A stretch of DNA of 64,000 nucleotides, taken from assembly GCF_028389875.1 (NCBI RefSeq), contig NC_084702.1, positions 54,098,053-54,162,052 of the forward strand, in the 5' to 3' direction. Shown in pieces: positions 14,310 to 27,741 of this stretch; the first letter of the stretch is position 1; each line of letters opens with the position of its first letter. The translations under genes were made by a program, and so were the position numbers. The notes beneath the pieces are model-generated. The model ran no database searches, had not been told where the DNA came from, and saw nothing but the letters and a program-made list of their open reading frames with translations. Source of the DNA: Rhea pennata. Lineage: Eukaryota > Chordata > Aves > Rheiformes > Rheidae.

Positions 14310-17300
14310 TGCAGATTTTTTTCCCCTATTCTTTCAGGAAAAATCTTCGAAAGGTTTAGGACTAGATTAGAGCATCTGTAAAGTTGGGTAAGTTTGATTT
14401 CGAGCTGCATATCAAATTAAAGCAAAAGCGACAAGTGTAGCAGTCATGGCTTGCTTTTAACCACGTATTCATGTTTACTGACATCAAAAAGGAGGAGGTG
14501 AATGGTTTTAGGAAGTCGCACCTCTGAGAACTCCACGCCTCCGCCCTCCTAGGCGTAAGGGTTGTGAACACATACCTAGGCCGGCCTGCCGAAAGCGTGC
14601 TGTGCCTAGAGCACACTCGCTGCACACAGGAACAGTTCTGAACCCTAACTCACGCTGCCCTTGCTTTACACCACTTGCTGCACAATGCGGCATCACCGGC
14701 ACGTGCAGGCTCCGGCCCCTACAGCTGCAGAAGGCTAACTGAATGGGGGCAGCTGAGAGAGGAGGGTAGTTCATCACACCCTAAAAAGCAATCTGTGTAT
14801 GTCGGGCTTGGAGGCCTCAGTTTTATTTTTACATTGAGTTTAGCAGGACTAGCAGCAGGCATAATTTTGTTTCCACAATGAGGACAGTGGAGAGAGAGAG
14901 AGGGACGGACCTTAATCATAAAAAATCAGCTGTGACAAAGGGACTGGTAACAAGGATAGTTTCACATTAAACATAAAAATCTGATTTCTATAGCAATATG
15001 AGAATTTCTACCAACTAAAGGGTAAACTAGTTAGCAAATTATTTAATTTTTTTCACTTACTTGCCTCGTATTTCTCTGTACAATCAATTTTGGGCCAGCT
15101 AGAAATAAGAAGGTAGTAATTTTTCTCCACATATCTGCCACAATTTTAAAGGACACTGCTGATTTCAATCCTTAAAAATAACGGAGTTAAAAGTAGCTTC
15201 AAAAAATATACCTACTTGTTTGTCAAATTCATAGTTTAATAAAAACATTTCTTTTTAGTATTGTTCACAAAAAAAGCATTTAAAAGGTGTTCATTTAAAA
15301 ATGTGTCTAATTTAAAAATGTATTTTATATATGTAACTTTCTACTCCTTGTGCTATACTGAAAGTCCCATAAATAAAACAAAATGATTCTTTTACCAATT
15401 GTCTGAAGAAAAATATGAAAATTATAATGTACAATGTGCTGTATAATGCCCAAAATGAACTAGAAAATATTACCTGTCTAATCTGTCTCAGTGATTATAA
15501 TTTTAAGACAAGAACCAGTCTGGATCACTGTGGAATTTTAAGGCCTTAATTCTCCAAACATACAACTTATATATTAGAAGAAATAAACACTATGAGAAAT
15601 CCTGCTGACAATGTGGTTTTGGTCTTGTGGTTTCAAATCATGCCATTTTAGAATTACACATAACTTCCAGGGAAGTCTAGGGTTTTTTTTGTACAAGGAA
15701 TTGAGGTAAATCGGTTATTTCATGTATGAAATAACTCATATTTTTGTGTCTTGGTGACTGGACCCTTACTTGGCTATGCACCTTTAACTCAGCTCTGTGT
15801 ATTCAATTCAGTATTAATCCTGTGTGTGAAAATTTATGGAAAATCATATTCCTCGATGTAAGTAAAAGGCAAGGCAGCAAGATTTAAGGGAAAGAAGCAG
15901 GTTGAAATTTAAAAAGGTTTTCAAATATTTTACTCTAAGTGCATAGTGCTTTCCAAAACAAACACATTATGTATGAGGACCAACTGTTATAATAGGACCC
16001 CATATTGGCCAATACTAACCAGAAGTGGCCACGAAAGCTTGGGGTGCAAATCAGTGAGTTGTCACTCTTCTGAATAACAAGTGACAGGAAAATCTATTTC
16101 AAAAGATATATTTTGACCTCAGTTCTGAAAAACACCTTGGGAAATGAAAAATTATAATTAATGGTAATAAAATTATTGATTAAAATAATAGAAAAGTGTT
16201 GTGCTATCACTTCTATGATTTTTTTTTTTTTTGCTATATTCTGTTTTACATTTGGAATGGTTTCTGTTCAGTTTTCATTAAATTGTGATAGTAAATCATT
16301 CTTTACCTTTACATGTCCAGGTAATATATCAAATATGAAGTAATTTTGTAAAGCTGCAAGCAATTAAGTTTTAGTTAGAATATGCATATATATCCCTTCT
16401 TACATATTGTCTGAAAAGTAGAACTGAACTGATATCTTCTTTATAATACTGCTTATACAGACAGTTTTGCTGACATTAATGATTTACTTTTTTTTAGGCA
16501 TAGATCATGATTTGGCTCTTCAAAAGGTATTTATAATATTCAGCTAAGATTTAGAGTTATCCTATAATGCAGGAGATTTTGCAGGAATATTACATAATAC
16601 ATTGCAGGTATAGTAAATCTAATATATTTTCAAGTCCCTTGAAAATAATGTGATATGCCATTACATCATTTACTTCTAAATGATTGCAAACACTTTTGGA
16701 CTTGTTGAACCTACTTTCGATGTCACTTGAGAAGATTTACTTTTCTTATTTAATCTAGGCACTTTTGGGAATTGTCTTGTATAACCAAATTTAAATCCCT
16801 TTGCATATCAGACCATATTCATTCATTCTTCATGGTTACTTATCTTTTAGCAACTGGAAGCAAATGTTTGGGACCTTGTAGGTCAGCCTTTCTGTGTAAG
16901 AAAAGTGACTACACATACATATCAATCCTGTTAAAAGAAGTGCTGAAACAAGTGTTCATAAGATTCTCTCTTTCAGGAATCTCAGTCCAATCCCCATGCT
17001 GAGTTTCCACAAAGATGTAGTGAGCATAGTTAAACAGTGACTCCACACAAAGCATGAATAACACCTCTGCTGCTGCTGCAGGTCTTTCCAAGGATAAACA
17101 CTTGCTTTCATTTTAAGAAAAAAAAAATGGAAGTTCAGTATGTAACAGAAACATCTGGTTAAACATACATAAATGCTGTCAGGCTGTTTTGCAGCCCCAC
17201 GCCCTATGACCCACGTGACTGGAACGCTCTGAGATGGATTTTTACTGCCATATTGAAGAGTAATAAAGAGACCACTTCTTTTCTGGGGGAGTTTCAGTAG

Positions 17301-17480
17301 AAGGTGCAAAACTGCAAGACATTTATCTATTGTGCAAGTAAGTATATTATCATAGTGATTTAATGCCTTAGCCCCTTTGTGCTAAATGCTGCATAAACAT
17401 AAGAAGAAAAGAATCCATGCTAGGAACAAATTAAAGGATAAGCATAAGATTAGATAGTCAGACAAATAGGAAAGTACAAG
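14310..17480. other. Intergenic AT-rich DNA upstream of RASGRF2
   Basis: The stretch begins with intermediate base composition (14500-14780) and then becomes AT-rich. No coding region with homology, RNA gene or recognisable transposon was seen. A 14-T tract lies at 16219-16232. Distal RASGRF2 regulatory elements could lie here, but none can be called from a single sequence. Confidence 0.6.
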
Positions 17481-17489
17481 GATTAGAAA

Positions 17490-18260
17490 TTGTATTTACT
17501 AGTATGATAGGCAGTATTTGCAGAGATTTGGGGAGGATGATAGCAAAGAAGATTTAAACTTTTGAAAGGAACAAATAGGTGTGTCTGCAGAGGTTGTTGG
17601 GGAGTTCTTGCCTGTGGTCAGGGACAGTGTGGAAAAATACGAAGGACTTAGGTAAAAAATGAGAAAGATGCATAGTAGAAGCTGTCTCACAGGCTGGTGG
17701 AAATGAAAAGCAACAACAACAACAAAAAAAAAAGCTGGAATCAGAGAACTCAATTAAATTGAAGAAATAACACTATTTAGGCAGGAGGCAAACACAAGTG
17801 AGTAGTGTAAGAATTCAGCCTGGCTGGAGGACTGCTGGTAATCAGTGCATTGTAGAAAAAGAATCGAATCAGAGGGAGCCAATATAAACTAAGGCTAAGA
17901 GTGGCTGAGAAACTGGAGAAGACAGCATGAGGATCATAACAGTGAAGAACAGGGAAACAGGTTAGTCAGAAATGCTGATGGAAAGACAATCACAAAGAAG
18001 AGAAAAAGTTAGGAGTGACAGAGCAGGAAAGTCATGGCTGCTGGGTAACCCTGAAAAAACAGGTGATTGCTAAAGAGGTGGAATTCAGAGATCTTGGGAT
18101 AAGAGTGAGGGTCTGAAATAGGAAGAAAGGAGACCAATAAACTGAAAGCAGATATTGAAAGTTAGATGATAATGTGGGAATGGAGTCAGATAGGGTTAGT
18201 TCAATACAGCACATGAAGTCAAAGAGTTAGAACAAGGGTAACACTGGAAGAGAAGGTAGT
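17490..18260. other. Purine-skewed block of unknown origin
   Basis: For about 770 bp the plus strand is dominated by A and G with few pyrimidine runs, unlike the flanking DNA. Typical words are GGAAG, AGAGG and GAAGA. A CAA-repeat leading into a ten-A run (about 17713-17733) lies inside. No open frame over 85 codons is present. The skew could mark a very old transposon, a transcribed region or simple drift. No family was recognised. Confidence 0.35.
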
Positions 18261-18269
18261 ATTTATAAT

Positions 18270-20431
18270 ATGGAAATGTTGATAGTCCACAATGAAAATC
18301 AAACAGAACAAAAAGAGAGACCACTTTTCTCCTTAAGTCTGTTTTCAGCTAGTTCCTGTGACTGCTACAAAGACAGTAAAGATTCCCTAGCCGAGAACAA
18401 AACTGAAGAGCCAGTATTCAGCTTGTTGACAAAAGCTTTAAAGATACGCAAATATACATGAGATGGTTTTCATATTCAGTTAATTAAAAGCTCCAGAAGC
18501 ATTTTATATAATATAGATAAAACAGACAAACCAAGATCTAGATTTATGATGCAAAGCATAGTGAAAATAAGGTATTTTTGAACTTTGTTCACATTGTTAA
18601 ACTTTGCATATGGAGGCACTCCTGAGTGTGAATACAACTGTCAAAGTTGAGCCCTGATTTTTAAAGTTAGTAAAGATTACTCGCTTTGTCCCTGTTTTAA
18701 GAACTGTGTAATAAGAATTTCACAGACCCTGTGATTAGTTCAGAACTCTTAAAAAAAAAGAGTATTGTCCTACAGCTCACAAATAGCCAAAGCACGAAAC
18801 TATCTCAACATTTCTGGGAGATAGTTTAAATTAGCTCTTTAAATGTTCCAAAGGCACTGGCATGTCATGCCACAGATTTCATAATGTTCTTCAAATGTGA
18901 GTCAAGAGAAAACAGTTTGAGGACTGAACTCTTTAAGTAAACGGTTCAGCAGACAGTAGGCTAAGAATGCTCTAAGCATCAGAAAGCCCTTAATAACAGG
19001 GACATCAACTTTAAAATTAAAATGACTTATTAGGATTTTTTTTTTCTTTATTTAATGTGAACTGACCATAAATGCAATTTTTCTTTTCTATCAAAATCTT
19101 CTCTTTTACATATTGACAAAAAATAGGAAAAAAGATACTGAAATAGGTATATTGAAAGCATTCTCATTTCTTGGGGAAAGTAAGCCCCAGACATCAAAAG
19201 AAAGATATAGACAGCACAGTGGGTGCCATCTGGAATAAGTAACCAGTCCTAGGAAGAATTTGTGATGTTTACAAGGCTGAATACTTATACAGAGAAGTCT
19301 ATCCATCTGGCATAAAGCCTGCAAATAATCTGCCTCGGGGGTACATAATTCAACAGAAACAGGTTTGATAAACTAGAAGTAACATTCCCCATAGTCACCT
19401 TGAAAGAAACATTTAATGTATTATGCAACTGAATACCTTTCAGATGTAGAGCAGTAGAGTTTTCAACATTTACATTATAGGCAGGCAGACCTACAAACTA
19501 TGAAATCAAATTTATGGGAAATGGAATCCACTATTTGCTTAACAGAAATCAAACACTTCAGGGTATCCATCCCATCTCAAGGTTATGTGAAATTTCTGAG
19601 ACAGTGCTGTTTTGTGAGAACACTGCATTTATATTTGATATAGATGCAGTATATTGGAAACCATTTTAATGAATCCATTCAGATGCAGCTGGGACTGTTC
19701 AAATGCCTGGAGAAAATGTGTGTAACCACAGAAAAAAATCTTAAAAGGCTGCAGGCAGAGCAGCCCTGACAGCAGTGATCTGAGCCAATGTTATAACCCC
19801 GAACATGATCTACTCGCAGGCAAAAAGATACCAAACAATAGTCTTGCTTAACAAGAGCGAAGAAATAAAGCTTAACATTACTCACTGGTCTGGGGATTTC
19901 TGGTCAGGTGGGAAGTGGATAGCAGGTACATATTTGCACTTTCTGATCCACTGTTGCTACTGTTGCGAACTCGCACATTCCTCCCACTCCAGATTTTTGT
20001 TGTTCTTGTTTTCAATTGATATCTTTTGTAGATGTTTGGGAGGTACAGAAGATACTCTTCAGATGGAAAAGAGGAAAAGAACAAAGGAGATAAAATAGCT
20101 CAGAGAACTATAATAAAAATTTTAAGAAAACAGTACCTAGCTACAATTATGTTCAACATAACATTGACAATTTGTAGCTTTTTAATCAGTAGAATGTTCT
20201 GCAGAGTAGATGTATACACTGCATATTAATTCTTTTTTAAAAAACAAGATACAAAATTAACAGTTATTCCACATGTCACAAAACCATTGCTGTTGCATAT
20301 TAAAGTGAACAGAGGCCTGAATCTACACAAAACTACCCTGCTCTTGTTAGTGAAGAAACTGTCATGATGCCACCTCAGGAATAGTTTCTTTTTGAATGTG
20401 TAATGAGAAAGTAAGTGAAAAATAGTTCTAC

Positions 20432-20463
<32 letters not shown>

Positions 20464-23400
20464 ATGTCTTTTCATTCACTCACACCATTAGCTTTTTTTG
20501 TTGGTTTGTTTGACCTTTTGGGTCAGTTGATTATTCTGCTGAGTATCAATATGATTGATCAATTTCTACTGATTCCAAGGTGGGGGACTGAAAGATATAT
20601 TTGCTCCAATTTGACATCCTTTTTTTCTTGTTATTGGTAATACTGCACAGATTTAAAATATTAAGAATTCTGTATCAGGTTATTTCTTGAGGTTTTTTTT
20701 TAAACAAAAGAAAGAAACATTTCTTCTGTTGGTTTACACTGTTTCCATTTTTTGCTGTGATATGTAATGGATTGGGGGAAATAATTCTTAATTTCTGACA
20801 TGTGATCAGATACAGCTACATCATAATAATTTTAGTCATGTATTAGGGAGGGCTTATTAGTTAGTGCTTTAGACTGTACTTCAGGAAGAGAGCCAAATAG
20901 TTGGAATTAACACATCCTATGGATATATTGTAGGTTTCATAACCTTAGTTTACCTATACTACAGGCTAATGTAAGCCTAGATGAAAAACATTTTGCTGAT
21001 TTTAAGATTTCAAAGAATATATTTAGTCCAAATTATGCTCAAGGGAATAAAGCTCCTATAAGGTTACAGACCAAAAATATAGGGAAGAAATAGGTTAGAC
21101 AAAATACATCATTCCACCATTTAAACAGACTGGAAAATCAGATTTGTTTTGTTTCGTTTTGGAGAAGTCCGAGAGTCATGCATATTTGAAAATTCTTCTG
21201 AAAAGCCTGAGATCAACTATTTGTCACATGCCATCCTTTCTTCAAAATGCTTACTGCCAGTCAAACAGAACATTTTGTGACCCACACCATTAAAAGAATC
21301 ACAACCAATTCTAGCATAAAGAATTCAAGACCCCTTGGTACCCTCCAAAATGGAAGGTACTGACCTTAGAGGTATTACCACATTTCCTTGTGCTTTAGTT
21401 CCAGCTAAGTGGGAATAAACACACTGAGCTTATTTATATAGCACTTTGAGATATACTGCTGTAAAATTACTGGAAAAGCTACATTGTTATTCTTAATATT
21501 CTCAAGTGAATTCTTCAAATTCAAGGTGCAGATTTTACCAGGCTGTGGAAGGAAAATATATCCCTGTACTACATCATGGCATCTAAACTGCTTTGACTTC
21601 TGAGAAAGATTAAGTTGTATCCCAAAGAAACAAGTTCTGAGTTTGTTGAAAGTTTTCTGTAATGTATATATGCATTAGAAGTGCTCTCTTAATATTGATT
21701 GTAATTTGCTTTCTTATTTACATATGCATTTCTATTTTAAATGTTACTATCATTGGATTTAAGGAGAATTCTACAATACTATAGTTGTTATCACTTCCTG
21801 ATATACTTACTATATACGATTAAGCTTGTTTATCCTTTACAGATGAAAAAATTTCTTCTGGAGGTATGTCTTTATGTTTCTGTGTTACTCATCTATAATG
21901 CAAGTTGACAAGTAGTGTAATTGAAAGTAAGTAAAATGAGATGTCTGTATTACAGGTTGCTTTCCTGGCAGACACAGAAGGTACTGAAATGCATTGGTAA
22001 GAGTTTCAGTAAGTGTTTGCAGATTGGGTTGAGGTAGAATCAGAGGAAGAAGGTAGCCAGCTCATCTGCATACAATTTGGGGACTGTATAGAAAAGGAGA
22101 ATAACTCAAAGGTTATTCTTCTCAGTCACTCTTTACATACTGATAGTTTTCCAATCTCTTTTTTCAGAAAAGCTTTCAAAACGCTCCTGAGGTGACTAAA
22201 TGGCTCCTCATTAATTAATTAATGATGGGAATTAATAATGGGATACCAGTGGCCTCAGGTCACTGGTTCACATTCAGTAAAAGATAGTAATTAGGACAAA
22301 TCCTACTCTAAGTCATGGAATTTCCACTAGAATAAATGACTACTGCTTAATCTATGAATTATCATCTGCTATCTGATCAGTACCCTAAGTGAGTGAACAC
22401 TGTCCAATTTTTAATAAATGCATTAACATATACAGTTGTAGAAAGGGCCAAGAGAAACAGGACAAAATAGGTCAGCATGCTCCATATATCTACTGAGTCA
22501 CATTTCCTCCCATTTACAGCTGTCTTCCTCTGGTGTAAAACTCAAAGGGAGAAACTCCCTGCTGGAGAATCCTCCAAATGTGAACAGGCTTAGACTGATG
22601 CATTTATCATCTCACTGCCCCTACTCCAGCCAGTCTAGTGGTATTAGTGGCAGTACTTAAATGATCTTGATAGATTTTTTTTTAAAAAAATAACATGCTA
22701 ACTGTTTTCCTGCTGATTTTTGCTCCTTACTCTGTAGGTAGTAATGAAATTAATCCTACATAATTAATCCTACCTACATGCTTGCAGAAGCTTTAGGCAC
22801 CCATCACAGTTGAACTAATTTTATCATATTGCCATTGCCTCTTGAGCTATAATTGTAAGAATATATTTCATTACTGTGATAAATGACTGACTCACATTTG
22901 GATATGTCATATATATATATATACAGACAGTTATATATGACTGTGGTTTTAATGTTCTATTTCACTGTGTCCTTCTTCATCAAAATACCCTTCTTTAACA
23001 CTTAAAAGGTATTAATTGCCTAAAAATAGACCCATCAGATATGAGTGAAATTGGGTTATTATATAAACATTGATATGAATTATAGATGAAATTTATATAG
23101 TTTATACAAAAGTATTGCTTTGATTTCATTTCACTTTGCACCATTTGTATATTGCTTCCTTTCCTGAATTATTGCAGTAACTTGAACTTTGAGTAGTACA
23201 GTGTCAGCCTTACTGGGATGTACTGTCCAAATTACATACATCTATTACTACATATGCATCAGAATAGCTATAAAATTTAGAAGTTCTAATGTAATTGAGG
23301 AACAAAAGAAAGAAAAAGACAAGAGTTAGATAGGAAAGGAAGAAAAAGTAATAACGTATCAGCCTGCTGGTTTCATTTGGGCTTCTAGTATTGTTAGCTG

Positions 23401-25240
23401 CTGTAGTTATCTCAGCTATTTCCTTCTCAGATACGGAGAAAAACATTTCATAAAAGAAAATATTCATGAATGATAATAGAACCTGAAAGTGCCTGTTTAC
23501 TCTGTTACTGCTAAAGTACCCTCTTCTGAACTAATCTTTTTCATTAATCAAAAGTACAACACAGATTTCCTATAGTGTTCATCTACCTAGAAAGACTGAG
23601 TAGGAAAATGAATGTATCTGCATTACAAGCATTTATTCCTCCAACATATTTTTCTTTATAATCAATTATATTGAAAGTTTTGGCTAGAAGTAGACTTAGT
23701 GGAAAAGGCAATTATATACTAAAAATAAAACTACTTCAAAAAACAAAGTCAGTGGAGATGCAGTGTCATAATGCAGCAAAGCATATCACAGATGAATAGA
23801 AGAGTTACAGCTCCTCCCTGCCTTCCCCCAAATGTCTCAATCAGTATATAATAGCTCTTAGGCATGTGGCCACAAAGCACATGTAGAAACTCAGTAATTA
23901 TTTTCCTTTATCTTGAAGGTGTTTCTTTTTTAAAAAGAGACCTTAAAGACTCAACGGGTCTAGAAAACAAGATTCTTTTTTTCTTTCTTTCTTTCTTTTT
24001 TTTTTTTTATGCAGTGTATATATATTGCATAGGTGTTTTGATGTAGTGTATTTATAAGGTTCCACAGTATAGTTAGACCATAGGCATCTTTGCAGTGAAA
24101 GGCAGTGCCACTTGTTTAGCCTTCTGCCAGTGGAGGTAACCAGACTGGCAAACACACTCACTGCAAGTGGCAGCACCATTAGCTCTCTTCTTCAAAAACA
24201 GCACCTGCAGTGGTGTCTCTTTAGTATCTGTACGTAACAAGCTTGTACAAGCAACTGTGCCATGGCTTATGCTACTTGGCTGGCTCTCTATATGTAGCCC
24301 CAAACAGCCCTATTCGTCGACCTAATACAAAGCACGTTGGCTGGTACAGCGTCTGTCTGAGCTGTATTCACTGAGCCCATCTCATGTGGATTCAGTATTG
24401 TCATAGCACTTGCAAGCTGAGCGCACATTCATGGTGCAATACTGTCTGTGATGGAGAGACTTGAATTAAAGCTCTTCTTGTCCTCCCCTCTTTGCTATCT
24501 TTCAAAAAGCATAAAATTCATTAACAAAAATGTTGAAACCGAGCACTTTTCTCACCCTGAGCCCCTCTGCTTCAAATTCTTGAGAGCTGACTGAAACTTG
24601 TGCTGAAAAGACCCAGGTAACTGTTAGCTCAGAAGACAGTTTTATTATTTAGGAAACATGATAAGAGGCAGAAAGGAGATACATCATCAAATTCATGTTC
24701 TACAACCATGAACATTCTCTGATCTTTTTTTTTCTTTAAACAGTTACAAAACTGTTACTGTAACAAACAAAACCAACCAAACAAACAAACAAAAAAACAA
24801 AACAAAAAAAAAACTTATACTCTAGTATTTGAGAAACAGTTTTCCAGGAAACCAATCTTTCCTGACTATTGAAATCATGGAACTTGTTACTATATTCACA
24901 AACACACACACAGAGACACCAGTACATAATGCAAGAATATATGATCCATTCATTCATGCATATAAGAGCACACAAATACATGCTGTCTGGAGTACCATAA
25001 ACTCAAAGAACTTGGAGGCTCTTAAAAAGCCAACTCTCCTCTGTTCCTGAGATGGAATCAGCAAAGCCAGTATCGTCCTCGGGTGATGTGTGTCTCTCCA
25101 GATACTGGGAATTCTCCCCAATGCTTCACACAGCCTATTCAAGTGATTAGCTAGCCTCCCCTTCACAAGTTTTCTCTTAATGTGCAGCTTGAGTTTTCTT
25201 TGCTACAGTTTTAAGCCTCTGTCTCACCCTATGCTCATGA
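18270..25240. other. Intergenic AT-rich DNA, low-complexity tracts only
   Basis: No gene, RNA gene or recognisable transposon was seen. The stretch holds a 22-T tract at 20432-20453, a short AT dinucleotide tract at about 22908-22922, a CTTT-type run at about 23977-24009, and AAAC-type repeats around 24766-24812. A short hairpin (AGAATAAC paired with GTTATTCT) lies at about 22099-22119. Open frames are short and without familiar motifs. Confidence 0.55.
20432..20453. repeat. Poly(T) tract, 22 T
   Basis: An uninterrupted run of 22 T residues in intergenic DNA, followed by an AT-rich stretch. No retroelement body was recognised beside it. Confidence 0.95.
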
Positions 25241-25249
25241 GACATGGAG

Positions 25250-25620
25250 AACAGGCTAATCCTTTCTGCAACTATCTCAGTTTCCTCAGTCTTTCCTTGA
25301 CTCTGTTTCCAGATCTCTCATCACTTATCATTGGTCTTTCCTCATCTTGCTCCAGTAAGTCCATGTGTCCCTTGATACAGTGCCCAGAACTGGGCAAAGC
25401 ATTCCCTCCAACTCCTCACCTGCTCTGAAATGAACAGGAGGGTCTTGTCACCTGTCTTGCAGGATATGGTCCTGATTACAGAGCTTCATCTAACATCTGC
25501 CTTTTTCACAACAGCATATTCAGTTTTCATATTCAGTTTATGATTGATGACTAGCTCCACATCTTTCTCTGCAAACTGCTACCTATATCAGATTATTTGC
25601 TGCAACATCAGAAACTGTTG
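25250..25620 (-). mobile_element. Degraded CR1/L3-like LINE 3' region, antisense
   Basis: The plus strand reads like the reverse complement of the CR1 3' untranslated region. In order it has a CTCAGTTTCCTCAGTCTTT-like stretch, GCTCCAGTAAGTCCATGTG, a TGCCCAGAACTGGGCAAAGC stretch where CR1 has an 'ordinary ... compared with assay of a first-order copy' of its conserved 'agctggacacagtactcc' text, a CTCACCTGCTCTGAA stretch, and a final CTCCACATCTTTCTCTGCAAACTGCT stretch split here at CTCCACATCTTTCTCTGCAA. These words occur in the same order as in antisense avian CR1. The copy is heavily diverged and its edges are approximate. The element carries no intact reverse transcriptase frame. Confidence 0.6.
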
Positions 25621-27693
25621 CTGCAACACCAGAAAGAAAACTTCCAAGCTGTCCAGTTTCAGGGACATGCAATTCATGCCCCTGTACCTTGTGCCAAACA
25701 AATGTTTGGCCATTCAAAGGGAGGGAAAAGCAGAGGACAGTAAGACCAGTTTTCTTGGCAGCACAGGTATTTTTCTGGCATAATGTGCTTGTGAAACTAG
25801 AGCCTAACATCAGCCCTGGTTTGCAGATCACTTAAAGTGCAATGTTTCAATCAACATAATTTGATCTAATACTGTAATGTCTTTGAAAAGAGTGGTTCTA
25901 CCCTCATTTTAGCCTATCTCCTCTCCCCTACCCTATCTACACATTCTCACTGCTTGCTTTGTTTAGGTGTTAGCAATTCTGTGGTTGTAAGTTGATCCAG
26001 TTTGCTCATCTGCCTGAAAATTAAACCAACAATAAAACTGTTAGGAATTCTCACCTTATGGCCACTCACTTGCTAACACTGATGAAAAAACGGGTAGCCC
26101 AGGGCTGAGGCAGAAGGATGACACTACCATTTATCAGCAGTAACAAGTCTTAGATCACTAAGCCAACTGTGAAACAGCACCTTTTCAGAAGTAGCAGATT
26201 TCTGGAGAGGGCACAATTGCACTTCTTAATGAAACAAAATCCTTATCTGCCTAAATTGACAACAAAATCTTTCTGGCAAATTTTAATTTAAAAAACACTA
26301 GAAGACCCATCACACTTAATCTGCAGAATATGTAAGACCAAATGACTTGTTCTGCAATTCCAAAGCTGACCTTATGATATCTGTTCCTTCTTATCTTCAT
26401 GATATTTGAATATGATTAGCTGCACAGTCTTAAACTTGAAACATGAACTTTTGTTCAGAAATCTCAGTGAATTCAGATCAAAAGACATATCTTAGACTTA
26501 ACTCTTTCTCAGGAGACATAAGCTTCTTATTTCTCCTCGAGGTCTGAGAATAGGAAACTGTCAAATTATAGACATTTTTTTTTAATTTATTCAGTCATCT
26601 TTCATTAGTAAATTAAAACAGCATTTTGAACAGCAAGAGGAATCTATATATAAAAAATGGTTAATAACTATACTTATGGAATCATGTTTACTTATTTAAC
26701 TGATTAAAATGGCATGCCTTCATGGAACTAAATGGTAAATATACCATATATCATAAGATATAATAAATTAAACTTCAAAGGTGCATTTTACTGACTTAAG
26801 GCCAAATAACACTACATACAATTCTGCAGAAGCTTCAGTAAATATTTACAGAAGAAAATATTCCATTTGTTAATTTTTAGTCAGTTAATTACCTGCTTAA
26901 AAACAGAAAAAGAATAAAGATACCTCAGACACCTTAAGAATCAGAAGATGACAACAAAATGACTTGTGCCTTCTTTTCCCCAACATGCTTTTGGCAGTGC
27001 TGAAGAAAGACAGAGGAGGTGTGAAAAGTTACTCCAAATAACCAATCCAAAGAACTTTAGTAATGAAATTAGATAGAAACAATGGATGAGTTTGGTTTTG
27101 CAAGCAGTCACAGGCAGGCTGCCCTGGCTGCTCCTTGGCACAGAACTCCTTCCAAAGGATATTTGTATGTTAACAAACACATGGCTTCTACGTGGGCCTT
27201 ACTAGGACACACTAAGCATTAGCATGGACCACCTTGTAATCTTGTAGCATGAGTAGCCTTTAGAAGGGAGATGAAAATCCACTGCGTTATGCACGCAGTT
27301 TATCTCCCAGCAGCAATGCAGAGACCCTCATGTTAATGCAGCTGACATTGTCCCCAAGTTAGGGACAGGCAGGAACAGCTTGGTGGGACTCTCAGCTCCA
27401 TGATCTAACAGAGTCTCTTCCCCTTCCTAATTCCCTGTGAAGAGTTCCCAAAACATACCAGCAGGTTTTGAATAATCGAACTAGAAAACTAAATGTCCTT
27501 AGTGCTCCTTCTGTGGCTTGCCTCCTTGGACATTTTGCATATCTGATTATCATTAGTAGTTGTTTCTTATCCAGTCTGTACAACTCTCTTTCCTTCACTT
27601 TGTTATTGTTACTGATGAGAATGGAAGTTCTAATTACTAATATGCTTTGTACATGAAATAAGAAAAGATTTGTGCTGCTCTGTTATTTTATAT

Positions 27694-27701
<8 letters not shown>

Positions 27702-27738
<37 letters not shown>
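27702..27738. repeat. (AC)n microsatellite, about 18 units
   Basis: An uninterrupted AC/CA dinucleotide repeat of 37 bp flanked by a short TATATACACAT lead-in. It is long enough to be length-polymorphic. Confidence 0.95.

Positions 27739-27741
<3 letters not shown>

Noticed and set aside
13072..14370. 432-codon plus-strand frame, and several other long frames on both strands across the same GC-rich region
   Set aside because: They overlap the RASGRF2 first exon and CpG island in other frames. Composition is Ala/Arg/Pro/Gly-rich, as expected from GC-rich DNA lacking stop codons, with no known domain.
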